A program made the translations under genes and the position numbers. Shown here one piece after another: positions 7,668-16,333 of a stretch of 64,000 bases of DNA (the stretch's first letter is position 1; every line of letters begins with the position of its first letter). The DNA is from Slackia equolifaciens (GTDB lineage Bacteria; Actinomycetota; Coriobacteriia; Coriobacteriales; Eggerthellaceae): NCBI RefSeq assembly GCF_003725995.1, contig NZ_QIBX01000002.1, positions 62,001-126,000 of the forward strand. Reading direction: 5' to 3'. The notes under the pieces are model-generated. The model saw only the letters and a list, made by a program, of their open reading frames with translations, was not told where the DNA came from and ran no database searches.

Positions 7668-8669
7668 TTAGCCGCCTATCTGAGACATGTTACGTTCAGT
7701 GCCAACTTTGTTGTGATGCTCGTCAGGTTTGATGCGCAGGGCTTCGGCGAATGCGGCACGCACCCCCTCATCGTCGCCCCTACGCAGCGCATCGCGCACA
7801 TCAAGCTCCACGTCGGAGAACAGGCACGGACGCAGTTTGCCGTCGGCCGTGAGGCGCACGCGGTTGCACTGCGAGCAGAAATGATTCGACATGGCCGAGA
7901 TGAACCCAACCGTACCCTTCGCCCCCGGGAACTCCCAATAGCGCGCCGGGCCCCAGCCAAGCGGGCTGTCGCCGCCGGCGGGAACGAGCTCAGGCAGCCC
8001 CGCCTCGCGCGCCTGCGCGTTAATCGTTTCCAGCACTTCTTCGTTGGGCACCACGTCATCCGGGCCCCAACCGCAGCCTGCAACGCCGGCGGAATCCCCC
8101 ACCGGCATGTATTCGATGAAACGCACATGCAGCGGCCGGTCCATCGACAGCCGCGCGAACGCAAGATAGTCCTGATTCAAGCTGCGCACGGTGACGGCGT
8201 TGATCTTCACGGGGTCGAACCCCGCCTCAAGAGCCGCGGCAATGCCATCAAGCGTCTCGTGGAGATGGCCGCGGCGCGTGATGTAGGCAAACTGATCCTC
8301 TTCAAGCGTATCGAGCGAAATGTTCACGCGCGAAAGCCCCGCACGTTTCAAATCGCTCGCCATCTTGGGCAAGAGCACCCCATTGGTTGTCAGCGACACG
8401 TTCTCTATGCCGGGCGTGTTCGCCACGTCGCGCACAAGGTCGACAACGCCTTTGCGTACGAGCGGCTCGCCGCCGGTCAAACGTACGCTCTTGATGCCCA
8501 GGTCGGCCGCGATGCGCACCAGATGCGCAATCTCCTCGATGCGCAGGATTTGCTCATGCGGAAGGCTGACCACGCCCTCCTCGGGCATGCAGTAAATGCA
8601 GCGATAGTTGCAGCGATCGGTTAGCGAGATGCGCAGATATTCAATCGTACGCCCCAGATGGTCTTTCAT
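7668..8669 (-). CDS. moaA: GTP 3',8-cyclase MoaA (radical SAM)
   Basis: The 333-aa enzyme starts Mo-cofactor synthesis by radical rearrangement of GTP. The N-terminal radical SAM cluster is CNYRCIYC, followed by LTGGEPLVRKG. The C-terminal cluster region FCSQCNRVRLTADGKLRPC binds the second 4Fe-4S and the substrate. The chain ends in the conserved Gly-Gly (SQIGG) needed for catalysis. The ATG at 8669 is preferred over an in-frame start 11 codons earlier because AAGGGG lies 5 nt before it and family members begin near DHLGRTIEYLRIS. Confidence 0.97.
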   Translation of the reverse strand: MKDHLGRTIEYLRISLTDRCNYRCIYCMPEEGVVSLPHEQILRIEEIAHLVRIAADLGIKSVRLTGGEPLVRKGVVDLVRDVANTPGIENVSLTTNGVLLPKMASDLKRAGLSRVNISLDTLEEDQFAYITRRGHLHETLDGIAAALEAGFDPVKINAVTVRSLNQDYLAFARLSMDRPLHVRFIEYMPVGDSAGVAGCGWGPDDVVPNEEVLETINAQAREAGLPELVPAGGDSPLGWGPARYWEFPGAKGTVGFISAMSNHFCSQCNRVRLTADGKLRPCLFSDVELDVRDALRRGDDEGVRAAFAEALRIKPDEHHNKVGTERNMSQIGG

Positions 8670-8760
8670 GGAACCCCTTTCGAAACGCTCGCATAGTACC
8701 ACGAACGAGAATAACTGTGAACGTGCAATGCATGAAGAAGAGGGGTGAAGCGTCCGCCCG

Positions 8761-9891
8761 CTACCTCGTCACAAGATACACCGCCTCAGAAGGGATGCGA
8801 ATAAGCAGCTCGTCGCCCTCCTCGGGCAGTTCCCCCGACTCCACCTTGAGCTTATCCACGCGCCACTGCAGATGCGTGCGGAGGAACTTCATCGTCTCAT
8901 CCTCCTCGGCAACATCATGCAAGCGCTGCGGCGATTGCTCGGCATCGAGAAAGCCCAGCATGACGGTGCGCTCAAAGCGCGAATCGCTCACGCGGTCGGC
9001 ACGCATGCGAAACACGTTCTCGCCCGGCTTATCGGCGCGCTGGAGGTAAAACGCGCGCACGCCGAAATAGCGCACGTCGCGCGGCACCTCATGTGCGCAC
9101 GTTACGCGAATGCCCCACTGAGGCAGTCGCACCGTGGAAGCGTTCACGAACTCCGCCTCCGTGGTGTTCTTGCAGCCCGAAAGCTTGATGGCGGCAAGCG
9201 AGCCAGGATTATCCACAATGGCCTGGTTCGACCCGATTTCATCGATATGCCCGCCATCCACCACCGCAATGCGATCGCAGAACCGAAACGCCTCGTCGAT
9301 ATCGTGGCTCACATAGAGCACCGTGCCTTCGAATTCTTTGAACAATCCGATGAGGTTTTGCTCGAGCGAGCTTTTCAGATGGGAATCGAGCGCCGAGAAA
9401 GGCTCGTCGAGCATCAGGATACCGGGGCGCGCCGCGAGCATGCGGGCAAGCGCTACACGCTGCTGTTGACCGCCAGAGAGCTGCGCCGGGTAGCGCGCTT
9501 CCAGGCCCTCGAGCCCAAAACGACGCATCTGCGACGCCACCATGCTTTCCCGATCGGCCGTCGATACATCCTTCCCGATGCCCGCCGCAACGTTCTGAAC
9601 GACCGTCAGATTGGGAAACAGCATGTAGTTCTGGAATAGGAGCGCGGTCTTGCGCTGCTGGGGCGTCAGATCGACCTTCGCGCGCTTGCCTGGCGCGCGG
9701 TCGAAGAACACCTTGCCGTTCACCTCGATGCGCCCCTCATCGGGCCGCTCTATGCCGGCGATGCAGCGCATGGTGAGCGACTTGCCGCAGCCCGAGGCGC
9801 CAAGAAAGCCGAGAACCTCATTGTCCGCCTCAAACGCAACGTCCAGCTGGAAGCCGCCCATATTCTTTTTGATATCAACTTTCAGGCTCAT
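8761..9891 (-). CDS. modC: molybdate ABC transporter ATP-binding protein ModC
   Basis: The 376-aa ATPase has Walker A GASGCGKS, Q-loop FQNYMLFPNLTV, signature LSGGQQQR, Walker B ILMLDEP and the switch His in VSHDIDEAFRF. The N-terminal core (about 1-220) powers molybdate import. The last 130 residues form a TOBE-like regulatory domain that ends in IPSEAVYLV. The gene lies 12 bp after modB, so it is the last gene of modA-modB-modC. Tungstate or sulfate import cannot be excluded from the ATPase alone, but the surrounding cofactor genes support molybdate. Confidence 0.92.
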   Translation of the reverse strand: MSLKVDIKKNMGGFQLDVAFEADNEVLGFLGASGCGKSLTMRCIAGIERPDEGRIEVNGKVFFDRAPGKRAKVDLTPQQRKTALLFQNYMLFPNLTVVQNVAAGIGKDVSTADRESMVASQMRRFGLEGLEARYPAQLSGGQQQRVALARMLAARPGILMLDEPFSALDSHLKSSLEQNLIGLFKEFEGTVLYVSHDIDEAFRFCDRIAVVDGGHIDEIGSNQAIVDNPGSLAAIKLSGCKNTTEAEFVNASTVRLPQWGIRVTCAHEVPRDVRYFGVRAFYLQRADKPGENVFRMRADRVSDSRFERTVMLGFLDAEQSPQRLHDVAEEDETMKFLRTHLQWRVDKLKVESGELPEEGDELLIRIPSEAVYLVTR

Positions 9892-9903
9892 GCGAACCCC
9901 TCG

Positions 9904-11271
9904 CTATTCCTCGATTGCCTGGCGGCGATACTTCGTCGTACGTTTGCTCCAAAGATTGATGAACAGGATGACCAGGAAGCTGAACACGATGACCACGCAG
10001 GTCCAGAACAACGCCGTGTCCATATCGCCGCCCATCCATTCGAAGTAGATGGCGATGGGGATGGTGCGCGTGATGCCCGCATAGTTGCCCGCCAGAAACA
10101 GCGTGGCGCCGAATTCGCCCAGCGCGCGGGCGAAGGCAAGCACCGTGCCGGCGGCAATGGAGCTCCACGCCAGCGGCAGCATCAGCCTGAAGAAAATGCG
10201 CCCATTGCTCCAACCAAGCGTGCGCGCCGCATCGAGCATGGTGGGGTCGATTCCCTCGAACGCGCCGCGCGCACTGCGATACATCAGAGGAAACGCTACC
10301 ACCACTGCCGCGATAACCGTAGCCGGCCAGCTGAATACGAGCGAGAAGCCGTGGTCGATGAACCAGCGCCCCACAGGGGAGTTGTTGCCCAAGGCAAGCA
10401 GCAGCACGAAGCCGCACACCGTAGGGGGCAGTACCATGGGAATGGTGAAAATCGTGTCGGCGATATCTTGGGCTCGTTTGGGAATACGCAAGCTGAAATA
10501 CGCCGCCGCGAGCCCCAGAATGAAGATGAATACGATCGCCACGCCGGTGGTCTTAAGCGTCACCCACAGCGGGCTCCAATCCAAATTCGCCAAGAACTCG
10601 CCGAACGCGGCGAGCCCCGTAGCGGGAGGCACAATGTTCACGGCAGAGGGATCGACCACATGGGCGAAGTCGACATACTCGGGTCGCGCCTCGTTGTTGG
10701 TGTCGGCGACTATATCGCTTCCATCGGCGCCCATGACCGTCACGTAGTAGCGCTCTTCGCCAGCGCTCACGCCGAAAGAATACACGATGCCGTCTTGCTC
10801 CACACTCTGCCCCGTCGTGAACGTCCAGGGCACCTCATCGCTCAGCACCACGCCCCCGTTAACCGCAGCGCTATCGAGCGCAATGAGATAGCTCTGCACC
10901 AGGCTCAAGTCATCGGGGTCTTTCGTGTCGATGAAATCGGTCGCCTGCTGGGGAATGCGCACGATCACGCCGCCTTCGACAGCGACGGCCACCAGATAAT
11001 CATCGCTTGCGCCCTGGTAGTACGCGTATCCGATGTAGGTGCCGTCCACATCGCGGTTGGAGCCCTTCTGGGCGCGCGAAAAATCGTCAAACGCAAACGA
11101 AGCGCCGGATGCAAGCGCCGCCTCGCCCTCCTCGGACACCGCCACATCCACCCCATTCGCTGACCCCTGGGACACATCCCCCTCTCGCGGCTCATCGACC
11201 CACGCGCACAGGGGAAGCGCCGCAAGCACGAGAACGCTTGCAAGAATCATTGCTGCGATACGTTTTCTCAT
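9904..11271 (-). CDS. modB: molybdate ABC permease ModB with large N-terminal extracytoplasmic domain
   Basis: The C-terminal part (about residues 235-455) is a ModB-type permease with several membrane helices and the EAA loop AARTLGWSNGRIFFRL, which docks to ModC. What is odd is the N terminus: a signal sequence (MRKRIAAMILASVLVLAALP), then about 200 residues that should lie outside the membrane, with beta-rich stretches such as TYIGYAYYQGASDDYLVAV and RYYVTVMGADG. I do not recognise this domain. Standard ModB is about 225 aa, so this protein is twice the usual size. The ATG at 11271 follows AAGGGGTCTGT and gives a proper signal peptide; the longer frame from 11424 does not. Confidence 0.88.
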   Translation of the reverse strand: MRKRIAAMILASVLVLAALPLCAWVDEPREGDVSQGSANGVDVAVSEEGEAALASGASFAFDDFSRAQKGSNRDVDGTYIGYAYYQGASDDYLVAVAVEGGVIVRIPQQATDFIDTKDPDDLSLVQSYLIALDSAAVNGGVVLSDEVPWTFTTGQSVEQDGIVYSFGVSAGEERYYVTVMGADGSDIVADTNNEARPEYVDFAHVVDPSAVNIVPPATGLAAFGEFLANLDWSPLWVTLKTTGVAIVFIFILGLAAAYFSLRIPKRAQDIADTIFTIPMVLPPTVCGFVLLLALGNNSPVGRWFIDHGFSLVFSWPATVIAAVVVAFPLMYRSARGAFEGIDPTMLDAARTLGWSNGRIFFRLMLPLAWSSIAAGTVLAFARALGEFGATLFLAGNYAGITRTIPIAIYFEWMGGDMDTALFWTCVVIVFSFLVILFINLWSKRTTKYRRQAIEE

Positions 11272-11385
11272 ACAGACCCCTTCAGAAACCCTGCGCGAAA
11301 GCCAAAGCGACCGCACGCCACCCGCGCTCCCTGAATCGCACGTGCGGCCTCGTGCAACGCTCGCCAGACCGCCATTCAAGCGCAG

Positions 11386-11414
11386 ATGGCCCGACGTGCA
11401 ATGCGCCGGGCCAT
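11386..11414. other. hairpin between modA and modB
   Basis: ATGGCCCG (11386-11393) pairs perfectly with 11407-11414 over a 13-nt loop, in the 195-bp gap behind modA. It has no T-run, so it more likely stabilises modA mRNA or dampens read-through into modB than terminates fully. The rest of the gap shows nothing else. Confidence 0.4.
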
Positions 11415-11467
11415 ACGGCGGCACAGAATCCGCCTATCTGTTCGAATCGGACTGCCCCAAGCTCATG

Positions 11468-12373
11468 CTATGCGAGCTCGAAGCCCCATTCCTGCCAGAT
11501 CTTCAGCGCGTCTTCATCGCTTACGGCCCAATCGAGGAAGGCCTGGGCGGCATCGGCGTTCTCGGTGTTCGCGCACACGGCGGCAGGATACACGATGGCC
11601 TTGCAGGCATCGGCGGGAACGGTGCCCACGATCTTCACGTTGCCGAAGCGATACACGTCGGAGCTGTACACGAAGGCCAGGTCGACGTCACCGGTGTTGG
11701 CGTAAGAGCACACATCGCCCACCGACTTGCCCTCGGTCACCTTGCCCTCAAGCGGAGTGCCGTCAAAAGTGCCGCCCTTGCCGTCGGATTCGGCGCCCAC
11801 GGTGCCTTCCTCATCAACCCAGGCGCCCACGGTGGACAGAGCCTGCTTGGCGTAGTTGCCGGCGGGCACGTTGTCATCGCCCACGGCGATCTTGTAGTCG
11901 CCGGATGCAGCCTCTTCAAGCGTGATCTCATCGATGTCGGAATCGGTACCGGCCACGATCACCAGGTCGTTGGTAAACATGTCGAAGCGGGTGGACTCAT
12001 CCACATAGCCCTCTTCCACGGCGGTATCCATGGTGCCCTTGGAAGCGGTGATCTCGATGTCGGCAGTAGCGCCGCCGCCCAGCATCTCGTTCAGCGTGCC
12101 GGAAGCCTCGTACTGCGTATCGGCGAAGGTCACGCCGGTCTGCTCGGTATAGAGCGCCTGCACCTCATCGAGCGCCTTCTCCAGCGAGTTGGCGGCGAAA
12201 ATCTGCAGCTGCACCTGCTCCTGAGGCTCGGCGGTCTGCTCAGCGGCCTGGCCCTCCGCAGGCTGAGCCTCCTCGGCGCTGTTGGACGAGCAGCCAAACA
12301 GCCCGAAAGAGCCTACCATGATGGCGGCCATGGCGGTAGCGCCGGCAAGCTTGAACTTGCGCGTATTAAGCAT
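11468..12373 (-). CDS. modA: molybdate-binding lipoprotein ModA
   Basis: The 301-aa solute-binding protein starts with a lipoprotein signal peptide whose lipobox is FGLFGC followed by SSNSAEEA, so it should be lipid-anchored outside the membrane and hand molybdate to ModBC. ModA-type motifs are LQIFAANSLEKALDEV, the QYEASGTL region, GDDNVPAGNYAKQAL and VDLAFVYSSDV. The ATG at 12373 has AGGGAGGG immediately upstream; an in-frame start at 12421 would place extra residues before the signal peptide. It is the first gene of the mod operon and is divergent from modE. Confidence 0.93.
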   Translation of the reverse strand: MLNTRKFKLAGATAMAAIMVGSFGLFGCSSNSAEEAQPAEGQAAEQTAEPQEQVQLQIFAANSLEKALDEVQALYTEQTGVTFADTQYEASGTLNEMLGGGATADIEITASKGTMDTAVEEGYVDESTRFDMFTNDLVIVAGTDSDIDEITLEEAASGDYKIAVGDDNVPAGNYAKQALSTVGAWVDEEGTVGAESDGKGGTFDGTPLEGKVTEGKSVGDVCSYANTGDVDLAFVYSSDVYRFGNVKIVGTVPADACKAIVYPAAVCANTENADAAQAFLDWAVSDEDALKIWQEWGFELA

Positions 12374-12420
12374 ATTCCCTCCCTGCTCAAAAAACGGATA
12401 TGCGCTGCGAAAAATACGCA

Positions 12421-12446
12421 CATATATTACTCGATAAAGTATATTC
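12421..12446. promoter_or_regulatory. candidate ModE-type operator in the modA-modE interval
   Basis: An AT-rich imperfect palindrome, roughly TATATTACT-cgat-AAAGTATAT, sits about 50 nt upstream of modA. It includes the reverse complement of the ATATACTTTAT word found before moeA. Placement fits a repressor or promoter element. The rest of the 369-bp modA-modE interval (12447-12742) shows a possible modE -10, TATGAT at 12664-12669, and nothing else. Confidence 0.4.
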
Positions 12447-12742
12447 CTGTTGAAGGATAATTCAAGATGATATTTTCATTCGGGGCAAGTGGGAGGGGGG
12501 ACGGATGCTTATCGGGCATCCCGACCAGCGGCATGCCCGATGGCGGTGAGCGCGAAGGAAGGGGCGGATAGTTAACGCACGTCCCGGCCCCGTCCGACGC
12601 AACGCTCGACGGCCATTCCGCCTCGATTGCACCATGCCGCCACACCGCGAGGCCGCAAGATGGTATGATTAAATGGATTTCGCAGGACAGGCGTGAGTTT
12701 TGCGCACCATGCGAATGAACGGTACTCAACGAGGAGGAACGT

Positions 12743-13090
12743 ATGGCAAGCACGTTCTCGGATATGACGCCTCAAATCAAGCTGAGCTTCGTGGGCACCG
12801 CGGCCGAGGACGCGGTGTTCGGACGCGGCGTGGCGGCCTTGTGCCGCGGCGTGCGCGAATACGGCTCGCTTAACAAGGCCGCAAAAAACATGAGCATGGC
12901 CTACAGCAAGGCGTGGCGCATTATGAAAACCACGGAGGAGGCCTTCGGGGTGCAGCTGCTCGAGCGCGACGGCGCCCATGGCTCCACCCTCACTCCCGAA
13001 GGCGATCGCCTGCTCGACGCCTACGAAGAGGTGCAGCGTCGCACATCCGCCTACGCGGCGGCCGCGCTGAAGGAGCTTCTCGCCGAATAG
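12743..13090 (+). CDS. modE: ModE-type winged-helix regulator lacking molybdate-binding domains
   Basis: The 115-aa protein is the ModE N-terminal DNA-binding domain alone. The LysR-like helix-turn-helix is seen in EYGSLNKAAKNMSMAYSKAWRIMKTTEEAFG, followed by the wing LLERDGAHGSTLTPEG. E. coli ModE also carries two Mop domains that bind molybdate; these are absent, so metal sensing must differ. A strong GAGGAGGAAC site precedes the ATG. It faces away from modABC and probably controls the interval between them. A perfect terminator follows it. Confidence 0.88.
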   Translation: MASTFSDMTPQIKLSFVGTAAEDAVFGRGVAALCRGVREYGSLNKAAKNMSMAYSKAWRIMKTTEEAFGVQLLERDGAHGSTLTPEGDRLLDAYEEVQRRTSAYAAAALKELLAE

Positions 13091-13114
13091 CCCGCCCTTA
13101 AGCATCTTAAAACG

Positions 13115-13158
13115 AAACGGCTCGCCGAAGGCGCCACCGCGCCTCAGCGAGCCGTTTT
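13115..13158 (+). terminator. Rho-independent terminator of modE
   Basis: AAACGGCTCGC (13115-13125) pairs with GCGAGCCGTTT (13147-13157), with a further inner GGCG/CGCC stem, and ends in TTTT. It stands 24 nt after the modE stop and could also work for the convergent Fe-S gene. Confidence 0.85.
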
Positions 13159-13196
13159 GCATGTTCGGTTAAGAAGAGAACGGTTCGGCGCAAGCC

Positions 13197-14378
13197 CTAG
13201 CTTCGCCAGGCGCCTCCGATGCCGCGCTTCCGTTTGGCGCCGCGCATCGACACCGGCTCAAGCTCCAAAACCCGCGACGCTTCGATGTCGTGCGACACGG
13301 TGATCGCACGCCCTATGCACACGTCGGCGCACGTGCCGCATCCCACGCAATCCGACAGGCGGAATTCCAGGCACTCGAGCTCCTTCGCACCTTTTGCTGC
13401 GGGGCGCCCGGGTTTTTTCGGAGCATCGCGCAACACCTTGGAAAGCGCCCCCGTAGGGCAGAACGTCGCGCACACGCCGCAGTTATCGCATTTTTCGGGA
13501 TCCATGGTCACGCTGCCCCACTGGTGCGACGCAATCGTCACGTTGTCGGGCTCCCCCATCTCGAACAGGCTCTCTAAAAGATCCTCATGACGAGGGATGG
13601 GGCCATGGGGCAGGCAGCCGTCCTCGCCCACCTTGAGCGTGTCGCGCAGCGTCGCATGCTCCTTGGCGATACCAAGCTCCTTCTCGATGCCGTAGGTCGC
13701 GGCCTCCGTGGCAAGATTTTTAGCCTGCGATTTCACGCCCGTGAAAAAGCCGCGACGCGAAACGCCGCCCGTTGCCTGCTCGCGGTCATGCGCCGCAAGC
13801 TCCTGCGGCACAGCGTCCAGCCGCGAAACGCGCACATCGCTTCCCCATGCCTCAAGCAGCGCATTGGCCTCATCCGCCGTCGCATCGATGTGCGGCACGG
13901 CGGCGCGGAATTTGCAGGTGGAGCATCCGCCGTCGATAAGCGCAATGCTCTGAGCCCCGCGTGCGGCCGCACCGACAAGCGAAGGCACGTCCACGCGCCC
14001 CAGGCACAGCACCTCCGCCACGCGATCCACGTCGGCCGTCTTGCGCGCCGCCACACGACCGCAGATCACGGCGGCCATGCCTCCGTTGGCATCCATGGAG
14101 CGCGCCAGGCCTTCTGCCAGCTGCTCGTCGGACGGCTTGTCGCACACGATGGCCTGCGTGGGGCATGCCGCCGTGCAGGTGCCGCAACCCGTGCATTTCT
14201 CGCCGTCGATATCGATGGAATTGCCCTCAACCGTGATGGCGCCCGACGTGCAGGCATCGGCGCACCTCGTGCAGGAGGCGTTGCGGTTGCGCACCTTCAC
14301 GCAGCGCGCTGGCTCGATATGGAGCGCCTTGCTTTCCAGCCGCTCCAGTATGTCAACCATATCCACGATAGACGGCAT
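13197..14378 (-). CDS. multi-cluster 4Fe-4S ferredoxin-like protein
   Basis: The 393-aa protein has four ferredoxin-type Cys sets: C26 and CTRCADAC (36-43), CTGCGTCTAACP (62-73), and two near the C terminus, CDNCGVCATFCP and CVGCGTCADVC. A middle region carries GGCSTCKFRAAV, resembling the Cys motif of HdrA/MvhD-type electron carriers. No signal peptide is seen, so it should be a cytosolic electron carrier. It follows mobBA with 3 nt between stop and start, which ties it to Mo-enzyme biology. It may serve a molybdoenzyme or cofactor step, but the partner is unknown. The upstream ribosome site GGAG is 12 nt away, somewhat far. Confidence 0.75.
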   Translation of the reverse strand: MPSIVDMVDILERLESKALHIEPARCVKVRNRNASCTRCADACTSGAITVEGNSIDIDGEKCTGCGTCTAACPTQAIVCDKPSDEQLAEGLARSMDANGGMAAVICGRVAARKTADVDRVAEVLCLGRVDVPSLVGAAARGAQSIALIDGGCSTCKFRAAVPHIDATADEANALLEAWGSDVRVSRLDAVPQELAAHDREQATGGVSRRGFFTGVKSQAKNLATEAATYGIEKELGIAKEHATLRDTLKVGEDGCLPHGPIPRHEDLLESLFEMGEPDNVTIASHQWGSVTMDPEKCDNCGVCATFCPTGALSKVLRDAPKKPGRPAAKGAKELECLEFRLSDCVGCGTCADVCIGRAITVSHDIEASRVLELEPVSMRGAKRKRGIGGAWRS

Positions 14379-14381
14379 AGG

Positions 14382-15566
14382 CTATCGATCTCCGTTCTCC
14401 TGAATCATCTGTTCGGCGTGCGCAAGCTCTTCGGGCGTATTCACGTTCACGAAGCACCCGCCGAAAGGCGCGGCGTCTTTCACCTCGTCGCGCGTGAACT
14501 CGCGTATGCGTATGTCGCCGAAGAAATCCTTGGCGCGCGAATCGCCACGCTTGAGCGCCTCCTCCGCAGCGGGCAGGCACGCGTCCACCCGATAGAGCGC
14601 ATGGAACGGCTCGTAGCCATTGGCGTTGCGGGGAATCACGGCGTCGACGCCTTCGCGCTGGGCGATACGCGCCTGGCTGTAAACGAGGGCCGGCGAGGCG
14701 AACACCATGTCGCATGCCACCAGCGCAACCAGCGGATAGGTGGCCGATGAGAGCGCCGTGCAGATGCCGCGCAGCGCGCCGCGCACGTCATAGACGTCGG
14801 TCGCAAGGCGCACGGGGCAGCCCAGGTCGAGATCGTCCAGAAAGCCAAGATTCTGCGGCTCGTTGGTGGTTATGAGAAGTTCATCCGCCACCGGGGCCAA
14901 ACGCATGGCGATGCGCTCGAGCAGGGGTCTACCCAGGAAGGGCACGGTCGCCTTCGACCTTCCCATGCGGCGCGATTCCCCGCCCGCCTGAATTGCCACG
15001 GTCACCTTGGGGCGAACGTAGCGCTCCTGGAGGTACGCCGCGATGCTCGGCACGTCGTCAAGCCCGAACGCCGCAATGCCGCGCCTCCGCGCCGCCTGCG
15101 CCGCGCGTTCGTTGTCCGTCGCCACCGCTACGGGAACGCCGCCGCGCACCGTGCCACGGCTCACGAACTCCTCGATGGCCTCGGAATCGCGCTCGTTGGC
15201 CGAACGCATCACCTCGATGGTATCCAGCCCGCTTTGTCTATACCCTTCCACGATCACGATGTCGTGCCCGGGCATGCTGGCAACCACCTCGTCGCACTCC
15301 GGCTCGCGGTCAAGCTCGGTCACGCGCGCCATCAAATCGGGGGCCACGATCACCACGTCGTGCGATCCGGCGCGACGATGACGGTACGAATCCTTTCCGG
15401 GGTAATCGATGTCGAACCCGCAGTGGCCGTGATGCTTGACGCTGCCCACGTCGACGCCCTGGGCAGCAAGATGCGCGATGACCTTCTCTATAAGCGTGGT
15501 CTTGCCGGAATTGTGCCGCCCCACGAACGCGACCGCGGGACTCGGCCTGGTATAGATAAGCGTCAT
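14382..15566 (-). CDS. mobBA: MobB-MobA fusion, molybdopterin-guanine dinucleotide biosynthesis
   Basis: The 394-aa protein joins two Mo-cofactor proteins. Residues 1 to about 190 are MobB, a GTP-binding P-loop protein: VAFVGRHNSGKTTLIEKVI (Walker A), VKHHGHCGFDID and IVIVEGYRQSG. The rest is MobA, which transfers GMP to molybdopterin to make MGD: VAIQAGGESRRMGRSKA, the AlLITTN-like stretch ELLITTNEP, and LVALVACDMVFASP. The ATG at 15566 is supported by GGGGAGGAC; the frame extends upstream to 15671 without a better site. The Fe-S gene follows almost directly. Confidence 0.92.
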   Translation of the reverse strand: MTLIYTRPSPAVAFVGRHNSGKTTLIEKVIAHLAAQGVDVGSVKHHGHCGFDIDYPGKDSYRHRRAGSHDVVIVAPDLMARVTELDREPECDEVVASMPGHDIVIVEGYRQSGLDTIEVMRSANERDSEAIEEFVSRGTVRGGVPVAVATDNERAAQAARRRGIAAFGLDDVPSIAAYLQERYVRPKVTVAIQAGGESRRMGRSKATVPFLGRPLLERIAMRLAPVADELLITTNEPQNLGFLDDLDLGCPVRLATDVYDVRGALRGICTALSSATYPLVALVACDMVFASPALVYSQARIAQREGVDAVIPRNANGYEPFHALYRVDACLPAAEEALKRGDSRAKDFFGDIRIREFTRDEVKDAAPFGGCFVNVNTPEELAHAEQMIQENGDR

Positions 15567-15628
15567 GCGGGTCCTCCCCTTTGCTCTTCCGCATGCCGGG
15601 CGCAAAGGCGCGCCCCATCCTGTAAGAA

Positions 15629-15649
15629 GAGCGGCCCACAAGACCGCTC
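15629..15649 (-). terminator. weak terminator behind the moaE-like gene
   Basis: GAGCGG (15629-15634) pairs with CCGCTC (15644-15649). On the minus strand it is followed by TTCTT. The remaining 15567-15752 interval contains ATATACT at 15670-15676, part of the word shared by the moeA and modA upstream regions. Confidence 0.4.
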
Positions 15650-15752
15650 CCCTTGAACTCCAGTCGTGCATATACTACGCGTACAACACAGACGATGCCA
15701 GTGCTAAATCGGCCGCCTCGGCCGGCCCCATGCACCAATCGCCCCGCTGCGT

Positions 15753-16166
15753 TTAGGCGTAGATCTCGCGCTCTTCCACGAGATCGTTTTTGATATGCCC
15801 CACCAAACGCTGCAACGCGTCGATGGCATGGGGGCGAATATCGGCCCCGATAAGCACATACATAAGCGATTCGCCCACCGGCACCTCGCCCTCGTTGAGC
15901 CACACGCGCACATAGTACACGCCCGGCCAGGTGAGCGCCTCGGCCACAGCAGCGTCCAGGCCTTCGGCATCGTAGGAAAAGTCGACCGCCGTGACGCTTC
16001 CCAGCGCCTCGCCAGCCGCGCGTTCCTCATCGTTTTGCGCACGGACCTGCGCCTTGGGCGTTGCCCGCACGATCCCGTTATGCGTGAGATACATTCCCAC
16101 CTGGCTGGCTTGCGGATCTTGCTTCGCTTCTGCCAGCCAAGCGTCGATTGAAGGATACGGCTTCAT
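15753..16166 (-). CDS. moaE: MoaE-like protein, molybdopterin synthase large subunit
   Basis: The 137-aa protein resembles MoaE: MYLTHNGIVRATPKAQ matches the family start of the fold, GVYYVRVWLNEGEVPVGESLMYVLIGADIRPHAIDALQRLV matches the core in order, split here only by wording, and IKNDLVEEREIY ends the chain. Canonical MoaE ends its catalytic part with a PIWKKE motif; here that position reads LVEERE, so two conserved lysines seem lost. MoaE with MoaD converts cPMP to molybdopterin. No moaD is visible nearby. The ATG at 16166 is preferred (AAAGGGTGACA upstream); the longer frame from 16298 has no support. Confidence 0.65.
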   Translation of the reverse strand: MKPYPSIDAWLAEAKQDPQASQVGMYLTHNGIVRATPKAQVRAQNDEERAAGEALGSVTAVDFSYDAEGLDAAVAEALTWPGVYYVRVWLNEGEVPVGESLMYVLIGADIRPHAIDALQRLVGHIKNDLVEEREIYA

Positions 16167-16333
16167 TGTCACCCTTTCTCCTCGTTCGTGTGACCGCGCT
16201 ATCCTAGCACAAGAATAGTAGCGAGGCAGCAACCCTTGGCGCGGAATGACAACGAACGCATTTCTTCGAGAAGAACCCGAGAGGGCATCGCGAGGCACCT
16301 TGGCCGTGCCGGGACGACTGAGCGCAGCGGCAC

